DNA of 9,640 bases from Bacteroidales bacterium. GTDB taxonomy: Bacteria > Bacteroidota > Bacteroidia > Bacteroidales > UBA10428. Below the pieces are notes generated by a model, which saw only the letters and a program-made list of their open reading frames with translations, was not told the DNA's origin and ran no database searches. Positions 4,883 through 9,640 of the stretch are shown here, piece after piece. The DNA is taken from the NCBI GenBank assembly GCA_003508755.1, contig DNTK01000395.1, positions 1-9,640 of the forward strand, written 5' to 3'. Position 1 is the stretch's first letter. Each line of letters opens with the position of its first letter. The position numbers and the translations under genes are program-made.

Positions 4883-7287
4883 ATGTATTAGCACGACATA
4901 TCAGTTACTGCATTAACCAACTCAGGGGTTTATCCTTCGCATTGGCAATAGTGTTCAGCATGTTTCTAAATCTATCAGGCCAGGTTTCCATAGACGGAGT
5001 AGTTTTAGATGAGAACAAGAAGCCTTACACGGGGGCAAACTTACTTTTAAATAAGGCCAGGGGAACAATTACTGACAAAGAAGGCAGGTTTGTATTCAAG
5101 GATGTGACTTCTAATAGGTTTACTTTGCAGGTTTCTGCCGTGGGATATAAAGATTTAGTGGTAAACGGAAATACCGACACCCTTTCAAACAGTCTGCAAA
5201 TAAACCTATCCCCTCACATACAAGAACTTGAAGAAGTTAAAGTTAATGGCAACATAGATGAGAGAAAGGCAAAGACTGAAAGCATATCCATCCAGCTTTT
5301 CGAAGAGGAGTTTTTAAAAGAAGCCAAAGCTGCAACCCTGATGCAGACCCTAAAAACCATTCCAGGTATTAATTCAATGGATGTCGGAACGGGTATTTCA
5401 AAACCAGTAATACGGGGGATGAGTTATTACCGGGTGGTAGTGGCACAAAATGGCATCAAACAAGAAGGACAACAATGGAGCAGTCATCATGGTGTTTCCA
5501 TCGACCAGCAGTCAGTAAGTCACCTCGAAATTATTAAGGGGCCAGGATCTTTGCAATATGGCTCTGATGCAATAGGAGGTGTGATTAATGTTTTGCCGGA
5601 ACCTGTTCCGATTAACTCAGGTTTTACCGGAGAGGTTTCATTTACCGCAAAAAGCAATACACAATGGTTGGGCAGCTCGGCTGAATTTTCCATCAGAAAA
5701 GGGGATTTATATTCCAATATAACAGCAACCTATAACACATATGGTGATTTTTTAATTCCTAAAACTGATTCGTTTCTGCTGCCAGCCCCGGTAAGCGCAT
5801 CAGAGGCATCACACGAGGTGGTTTTGGGCAACCAAATATTTAATACTGCCGGCAGGGAGAAAGCTGTTTCAGTATCAACAGGCCTCGTAAAACCATGGGG
5901 AAACAGTTGCATAGAATTTAACTATTATGAAACGAAAACTGGTTTCTTCGATTGGCAGGGAATACAAAATGATTCAATCAGGTCGTGGCATGAAAAAAGC
6001 AGAAGAGATATTCAACTTCCTTACCAGCATGTGAATAACTATTTCATTCAACATTATACGAACAGGTATTTTAAAACCGATAAACTAAAATTCGTTTTTG
6101 GCTATCAGTCGAACCACTCAAAAGAATTTAGTCTGCTGAGCGACAGGACCGGAAACCGCAAAGAGGAACTTGATTATTATAGAAATAAGGGGAACTACGA
6201 ACTGGGATTACACCTTCAGACATTATCAGGAAATGTAAGCTATAGTTTAAGAAGATTTGACAAGCATAAATTTACCTTCGGATTGAATACCCAGTATCAA
6301 CTGCATAAAACCGATGGATATAACCACATTTTACCTGAATACGATAAGTTCTCCTCCGGATTTTTTCTAACCTATAAATACACCATAAATAAGAAGTGGA
6401 TATTAAACACCGGTGCAAGAATCGATTATTCGGTTTTAGATATTCAGGAATCATTGAATCCGGATGTTGCATTTGGTGATTCGATTTTTAACCCTGCTTT
6501 TAAGGCAACCTATCCGGGAACTGCCTTTTCTCTGGGAATAAACTATTTACCTGGCCGTAATACTGTTTTTAAATTGAATATTGGCAGAAGCTTCCGGGTT
6601 CCATCGGCTTATGAACTTGCAGCCTATGGATTGCATCGGCACGAAGGAAGGTTTGAAAAAGGTAATACAGATAATAAGCCTGAAGAAGCGTGGCAACTGG
6701 ATTTAGGTATTAAATATAGTTGGAAAGGACTGGCTCTTCAATTAAGCCCCTTTCTGAATTATTTTACCAATTACCTTTATCTGTCACCGACACCTGAATT
6801 AAGACCGGAAGGCCAGGTGTATGAATACAGGCAAACAAAGGCCATGCTATCCGGAGCAGAAGCAAGTGCTAATTTCAGGTTTAGAGATAGAATTCTTTTT
6901 AATGCAGGCGCAGAGTATGTTTATGCTGTAAACCTCGATTTAAAGAGCGCATTGCCTTTTACGCCTCCACTCAGAATACAAACCGAAGTAAGCTACTTGT
7001 TTAAAGATGCGAAAAAACTGAAAAAGAGTAGGTTGGGTATAGAACTTTTAAGTGTTGCTAATCAGAAATTCACAGTTCCTAACGAGCTAAGCACCCCGGG
7101 ATATCACTCGATAAATCTACTGGCCAGAACCGAAATTGCTTTTGTAAGGCAAAAAATAAACCTGATGCTTAAAGTTAGGAACCTGCTTAATACTTCCTAT
7201 TTCAACCATATTAGTTTTTATCGGAGATTACGCATACCCGAACCGGGTCGGGACATACAACTGTTTATAAGTATACCCATTAAATAG
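4879..7287 (+). CDS. TonB-dependent outer-membrane receptor, probably for a metal ion or metal complex
   Basis: The 802-residue protein is an outer-membrane gated barrel powered by TonB-ExbBD. A signal peptide covers about residues 1-35 (LRGLSFALAIVFSMFLNLSG, cut near GQ-VSIDG). Next come a CarboxypepD_reg-like beta-sandwich (36-100: GVVLDENKKPYTGANLLL; GTITDKEGRFVFKDV), a plug domain (about 128-240) with ATLMQTLKTIPGI, PVIRGMSYYRVVVAQNGIKQ, GQQWSSHHG and IIKGPGSLQYGSDAIGGVINV, then a 22-strand-type barrel ending in PEPGRDIQLFISIPIK. The HH at 203-204 in the plug and His586/His588 in YGLHRHEGRFEKGN are candidate metal ligands. No ATG serves the signal peptide: the frame opens after TAG at 4864, and TTG at 4879 is the best start. 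No SusD-like partner follows, which speaks against glycan import. Two His-rich lipoproteins and a NicO/UreH-type permease follow on the same strand and suggest nickel, cobalt or zinc. Confidence 0.95.
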   Translation: MNVLARHISYCINQLRGLSFALAIVFSMFLNLSGQVSIDGVVLDENKKPYTGANLLLNKARGTITDKEGRFVFKDVTSNRFTLQVSAVGYKDLVVNGNTDTLSNSLQINLSPHIQELEEVKVNGNIDERKAKTESISIQLFEEEFLKEAKAATLMQTLKTIPGINSMDVGTGISKPVIRGMSYYRVVVAQNGIKQEGQQWSSHHGVSIDQQSVSHLEIIKGPGSLQYGSDAIGGVINVLPEPVPINSGFTGEVSFTAKSNTQWLGSSAEFSIRKGDLYSNITATYNTYGDFLIPKTDSFLLPAPVSASEASHEVVLGNQIFNTAGREKAVSVSTGLVKPWGNSCIEFNYYETKTGFFDWQGIQNDSIRSWHEKSRRDIQLPYQHVNNYFIQHYTNRYFKTDKLKFVFGYQSNHSKEFSLLSDRTGNRKEELDYYRNKGNYELGLHLQTLSGNVSYSLRRFDKHKFTFGLNTQYQLHKTDGYNHILPEYDKFSSGFFLTYKYTINKKWILNTGARIDYSVLDIQESLNPDVAFGDSIFNPAFKATYPGTAFSLGINYLPGRNTVFKLNIGRSFRVPSAYELAAYGLHRHEGRFEKGNTDNKPEEAWQLDLGIKYSWKGLALQLSPFLNYFTNYLYLSPTPELRPEGQVYEYRQTKAMLSGAEASANFRFRDRILFNAGAEYVYAVNLDLKSALPFTPPLRIQTEVSYLFKDAKKLKKSRLGIELLSVANQKFTVPNELSTPGYHSINLLARTEIAFVRQKINLMLKVRNLLNTSYFNHISFYRRLRIPEPGRDIQLFISIPIK

Positions 7288-7289
7288 AA

Positions 7290-7318
7290 TTAAAACCAAT
7301 AATAAATCTTAAAACCAA
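7290..7318. repeat. Direct repeat TTAAAACCAA before the first lipoprotein gene
   Basis: TTAAAACCAA occurs at 7290-7299 and again at 7309-7318, 19 bases apart, filling most of the 37-bp gap between the receptor and lipoprotein genes. The last nine-base core TTAAAACCA also lies in the palindrome at 4297-4309 upstream of the cluster. A-rich leaders with AAAACCAA are common before Bacteroidota genes, so this may only aid translation initiation. Confidence 0.4.
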
Positions 7319-7324
7319 AGCACA

Positions 7325-7774
7325 ATGAAAAATTTACTAAAACTAAATGTAATCCTGATTATTGCAAGCACTCTATTTGTAGCTTGCGAGAAAGAAGAAG
7401 ACCCTCAAAAATTAACAATAAGCGATGTGGTAGCTGAAAACCATGACGGAGGAGTGGAAGTCCAGCGCGGTGGAACAATAAGTGTAAACTTCACTGCAAC
7501 TGCTGGTGATGATGCCCGCCTGGATTTTTATCATATCGAAATACACGATCATCCTGAATCAGGTTTGGTGGAAGATGAGTATAGAATTATTGATGCATCA
7601 TTTAAAGACGAAGCTATCTTTAAAGGCCTTCGCGAAGCCCATGTTCATGAACATGTAACAGTACCAGACAATGCCAATCTGGGGGAATACCATGTTGTGA
7701 TTGTTGTTGTTGATGAAGCTGGAAACTCTGTAGACACAGAAAATGGTGATGCACATATAGAAGTAGTTGAATAA
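7325..7774 (+). CDS. His-rich DUF4625-like lipoprotein (first of two)
   Basis: The 149-residue product is a lipoprotein: a lipobox LFVAC places the lipidated Cys at 21 after a clear hydrophobic segment. The mature part is an all-beta, immunoglobulin-like sandwich of the kind called DUF4625 in Bacteroidota, recognised here by pattern (RGGTISVNFTATAGDDARLDFYHIEIHDH, then NLGEYHVVIVVVDEAGN) and not by a search. Histidines sit in pairs typical of metal sites: H70-x3-H74-x-H76, and H106-x-H108-x-H110 (HVHEH), plus His123 and His144; the protein is otherwise acidic (GDD, EDE, EKEED). I infer a periplasm- or surface-facing metal-binding protein that serves the receptor 37 bp upstream. The gene is followed by an intrinsic terminator. 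Confidence 0.9.
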   Translation: MKNLLKLNVILIIASTLFVACEKEEDPQKLTISDVVAENHDGGVEVQRGGTISVNFTATAGDDARLDFYHIEIHDHPESGLVEDEYRIIDASFKDEAIFKGLREAHVHEHVTVPDNANLGEYHVVIVVVDEAGNSVDTENGDAHIEVVE

Positions 7775-7785
7775 CAGATAAAATT

Positions 7786-7821
7786 AAGCTGGCACACCAG
7801 TAAGTTAGTGTCAGCTTTTTT
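7786..7821 (+). terminator. Intrinsic terminator/attenuator inside the metal cluster
   Basis: AAGCTGGCAC (7786-7795) pairs with GTGTCAGCTT (7808-7817) over 10 bp with one G-T wobble and a 12-base loop, and a six-T run (7816-7821) follows. It lies 12 bp after the first lipoprotein stop and 25 bp before the second lipoprotein start. No obvious promoter follows it, so the downstream genes probably depend on read-through. Confidence 0.78.
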
Positions 7822-7846
7822 ATTTTATTTACATGCGGTAACAGAT

Positions 7847-8317
7847 ATGAAAAAACTTATTTTTATTTCACTAATAGCTGCAATCAGTTTCGCTTGTATC
7901 GAAGAAAAAGATACAGATTTGGAGAAACCTGTATTAGAATTGCTTGCTCCCATGCCCTGTGATACGTTGTTCTTTGGAGATTCCTTTCACTTCACAGCAA
8001 AAATAACAGACAATACCGGTCTTGGAAATATCAGCATGGATATGCATAATAACTTTGGCCATCACAACCATGGTTCACATGCATCATGCAACATGGATGC
8101 TCCGAAAGATGCAGTTCACCCCTTTGCCAACAATTGGATATTTGCATTGCCCGAGAGTGAAAAGGAGTTTGTTTTTGATACCCTGATAACCTTACCAGAT
8201 AGGAAGAATGATTCCGTACTTTTTGACCCTGGCGATTATCATTTTCATATATATGTAACCGATAATGATGGTTATCAGGTATTTACTTCACTTGATGTTA
8301 AAGTCTTAAATAATTAA
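7847..8317 (+). CDS. His-rich DUF4625-like lipoprotein (second of two)
   Basis: Starting at the ATG at 7847 the product has 156 residues with a textbook lipoprotein signal MKKLIFISLIAAISFAC (Cys17). A longer frame from GTG at 7808 would begin inside the terminator hairpin and put 13 extra residues before the signal, so I reject it. The mature part repeats the plan of the first lipoprotein: a first strand pair (LELLAPMPCDTLFFGDSFHF), the segment DNTGLGNISMDMHNNFGHH, and a closing GDYHFHIYVTDNDGYQV, again DUF4625-like. Its metal-ligand candidates are denser and placed differently: His67, His72, His73, His75, His78, Cys81, His91, His132 and His134. Cys38 and Cys81 could form a disulfide. The stop is two bases before the permease ATG, so the two are co-translated; I infer it hands metal to that permease. 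Confidence 0.9.
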   Translation: MKKLIFISLIAAISFACIEEKDTDLEKPVLELLAPMPCDTLFFGDSFHFTAKITDNTGLGNISMDMHNNFGHHNHGSHASCNMDAPKDAVHPFANNWIFALPESEKEFVFDTLITLPDRKNDSVLFDPGDYHFHIYVTDNDGYQVFTSLDVKVLNN

Positions 8318-8319
8318 AC

Positions 8320-9048
8320 ATGGGAAATGATATTTGGATATTAATAGCTACAGCAGCATCTATTGGTTTTGTGCACACCTTATTTGGCCCCGACCATTAC
8401 CTGCCATTTATTGTTATGTCGAAAGCCAAAAACTGGACAACTTTCCGGACCGTTACGATAACCGTATTATGCGGTTTGGGGCATGTGGCAAGCTCAGTAG
8501 TTATTGGTGCAATAGGATTAGTTTTTGGAATAGGAATAAGCAAGCTCGAGGGCGTTGAATCGGTCCGGGGAGATTGGGCAGCTTGGGCATTTCTAATTTT
8601 TGGAGTCGGATACCTTATCTGGGCAATACTGAAGCAAAGGAAAAAAAAGCAACACACCCATATTCATGCTCACGGCAAGATAGTGCATACGCATCAGCAC
8701 AATCACGAGCATCCCATTGGAGAGACACCAAAAACCTCGCATAGTCATGGGCACGGGAAACAAAATACCAACCTCACACCATGGATACTATTTCTGGTTT
8801 TTGTTCTTGGACCTTGCGAGCCCCTGATACCAGTATTAATGTATCCGGCAGCCCAGGCATCAACAGCAGGATTAATTGCTGTTACTTCAGTTTTTGCACT
8901 TACAACAATTGTTACGATGGTGAGTGTTGTTTTGGCTGTAAACTATGGCGTAAGCATGGTAAAAGTTGAAAAACTGGAGAAGCATACCCATGTTATTGCC
9001 GGGGCAACTATTGCTTTTAGCGGGGGTTTGATTTTATTGGGGTTATAG
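8320..9048 (+). CDS. NicO/UreH-type (HupE/TauE-like) metal permease with His-rich loop
   Basis: The 242-residue inner-membrane protein has about six helices: roughly 5-30, 42-73, 85-104, 153-177, 183-210 and 226-242. Helix 1 carries HTLFGPDHYLPF (His19, Asp25, His26), the counterpart of the H-x(4-5)-D-H signature of nickel/cobalt permeases. CGLGHVASSVVIG (51-63) and LGPCEPLIPVLMYPAA (163-178) are further family marks, the second with the Pro-Cys kink. The loop between helices 3 and 4 (112-145) holds 12 histidines in HxH strings, as in RcnA- and NicO-like proteins, and two more follow at 222 and 224. Family members import or export Ni or Co; the receptor and lipoproteins upstream favour import, but a role in efflux is not excluded. 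Databases may also name such proteins sulfite exporter TauE/SafE family. It starts two bases after the preceding stop. Confidence 0.92.
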   Translation: MGNDIWILIATAASIGFVHTLFGPDHYLPFIVMSKAKNWTTFRTVTITVLCGLGHVASSVVIGAIGLVFGIGISKLEGVESVRGDWAAWAFLIFGVGYLIWAILKQRKKKQHTHIHAHGKIVHTHQHNHEHPIGETPKTSHSHGHGKQNTNLTPWILFLVFVLGPCEPLIPVLMYPAAQASTAGLIAVTSVFALTTIVTMVSVVLAVNYGVSMVKVEKLEKHTHVIAGATIAFSGGLILLGL

Positions 9049-9118
9049 GATTGCTTCTTGGCGACCAGATGCGTCACCCCATGCTTATAAATATTAATTA
9101 GATTAATTCTTTTCTGCA

Positions 9119-9265
9119 TTACTCTGGCTGAAAGGCAATTGAAAAGCCAACGTTTTCCAATTCGCTTTTATTTCGAAGCATCGGTGTTTGATTAGGATTA
9201 GTTGAAAAGCCTGCTCCTCCAAAAAGCAGGTTTTTGCTTTTAGGTGTTTTTCTATCCTTCAAAAT
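9119..9265 (-). pseudogene. Possible remnant of a coding sequence end (48 codons)
   Basis: On the minus strand an open frame without a sensible start runs from after a stop at 9266-9268 to TAA at 9119-9121. It reads protein-like: NLLFGGAGFSTNPNQ, then MLRNKSELENVGFSIAFQPE. The pattern GGxx...R...N.GF..A faintly recalls the C-terminus of formylglycine-generating-enzyme-like (SUMF1) or C-type-lectin domains, whose GFR would here be GFS. It may be a decayed gene end or a chance frame; the terminator hairpin at 9205-9235 lies within it. Apart from these two items the 9049-9420 spacer (372 bp) shows only an imperfect GC-richer palindrome near 9060-9078 and AT-rich DNA. Confidence 0.25.
9205..9235 (+). 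terminator. Candidate rho-independent terminator downstream of the permease gene
   Basis: AAAAGCCTGCT (9205-9215) pairs with AGCAGGTTTTT (9225-9235) over 11 bp with one G-T wobble and a 9-base loop; T-rich DNA (TTTTTGCTTTT) follows. It begins 157 bp after the permease stop, so it would end the cluster transcript before the MORN gene. It could work in both directions. Confidence 0.7.
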
Positions 9266-9420
9266 CTATAAATACCATCATAACTGTTCCAACTACTTTT
9301 AGCTCATTTTTACTTTCTTGTGTTTGGTAGAGAAAAGCAGTATCTTGCTATAGTTAAGACATTTTCAATCAAGTCATACAATAAAAATAGTTGTTTTAAT
9401 TGCTGTTTTATATTTTTACC

Positions 9421-9640
9421 ATGATGAAAAGGCCCATTTTTATAGCACTGATTGTTAGCCACTTTTTAACTGTTTCTGCCCAATCGGAACCATGCAAAGT
9501 TTTGTTGGAAAGCATAGCGGGGGAATACAAAGGCAAATGCTTAAACGGTCTTGCCAACGGAAAAGGAAAAGCATCAGGAGAAAATACGTACATAGGGAAC
9601 TTCCTTGATGGAATGCCCAATGGTAAAGGAACCATGATAT
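9421..9640 (+). CDS. Exported MORN-repeat protein, N-terminal part; 3' end outside window
   Basis: The frame is open from ATG at 9421 to the window end (73 codons). Residues 1-21 are a signal peptide (MMKRPIFIALIVSHFLTVSA, cut before QSEP). Two MORN units follow: EYKGKCLNGLANGKGKA and YIGNFLDGMPNGKGTMI, each with the Y-x-G-x-(6)-G-x-G core of this beta-hairpin repeat. MORN repeats mediate protein or membrane contacts; in exported Bacteroidota proteins the role is mostly unknown. Cys26 and Cys40 are the only cysteines in view. ATG at 9424 is an equally possible start. TATTTTTA at 9411-9418 resembles a -7 box but is too close to the ATG to give a normal leader. Confidence 0.85.
   Translation, partial: MMKRPIFIALIVSHFLTVSAQSEPCKVLLESIAGEYKGKCLNGLANGKGKASGENTYIGNFLDGMPNGKGTMI

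Noticed and set aside
4879..7287. Receptor as a SusC-type glycan importer
   Set aside because: No SusD-like lipoprotein follows, the protein is shorter than usual SusC (about 1000 residues), and the neighbours are metal-type genes.
7808..7846. GTG at 7808 as start of the second lipoprotein
   Set aside because: It lies within the terminator stem and would add 13 residues before a perfect lipoprotein signal that begins at the ATG at 7847.
9060..9078. GGCGAC/GTCACC palindrome after the permease as a terminator
   Set aside because: One mismatch in a six-base stem and no T tract; the stem at 9205-9235 is far better.

Overview
The window looks like chromosomal DNA from a member of the Bacteroidota. 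The evidence is a TonB-dependent receptor with an N-terminal carboxypeptidase-regulatory-like domain, small lipoproteins of DUF4625 type, AT-rich spacers, almost no Shine-Dalgarno sequences, and several matches to the Bacteroidota -7 element TAnnTTTG. Genus cannot be judged from this stretch. No rRNA, tRNA, CRISPR array, transposase or phage gene was seen.

Left part (1-2648). The window opens inside a sodium:solute symporter gene. A convergent gene on the minus strand encodes an exported TlpA/redoxin-like thiol protein with a CGVC centre. After a spacer with a degenerate 10-bp tandem repeat comes a short single-stranded DNA-binding protein gene closed by a clear intrinsic terminator. Next is a small cytoplasmic thioredoxin-fold protein with CPRC and an extra Cys-Pro-Cys.

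Middle part (2649-4878). A spacer with an 11-bp perfect inverted repeat and nested palindromes leads into a soluble GAF-domain histidine kinase with no partner response regulator in view. A poorly coding stretch of about 350 bp follows, then a 126-codon Cys/His-containing reading frame of uncertain reality whose stop overlaps the TTG start of the receptor gene.

Right part (4879-9048). This is the most interesting region: a same-strand cluster that reads as a complete envelope route for a transition metal. It holds an 802-residue TonB-dependent receptor (outer membrane), two different His-rich DUF4625-like lipoproteins (probably periplasm-facing), and a six-helix NicO/UreH-type permease with a 12-histidine cytoplasmic or periplasmic loop (inner membrane). 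An intrinsic terminator lies between the two lipoprotein genes, so the downstream half is probably expressed at a lower level or under attenuation. Nickel, cobalt or zinc are the plausible substrates; the sequence does not decide which, or prove the direction of transport.

Right end (9049-9640). After a terminator-bearing spacer that also contains a 48-codon minus-strand reading frame (possible gene remnant), an exported MORN-repeat protein begins and runs off the window.
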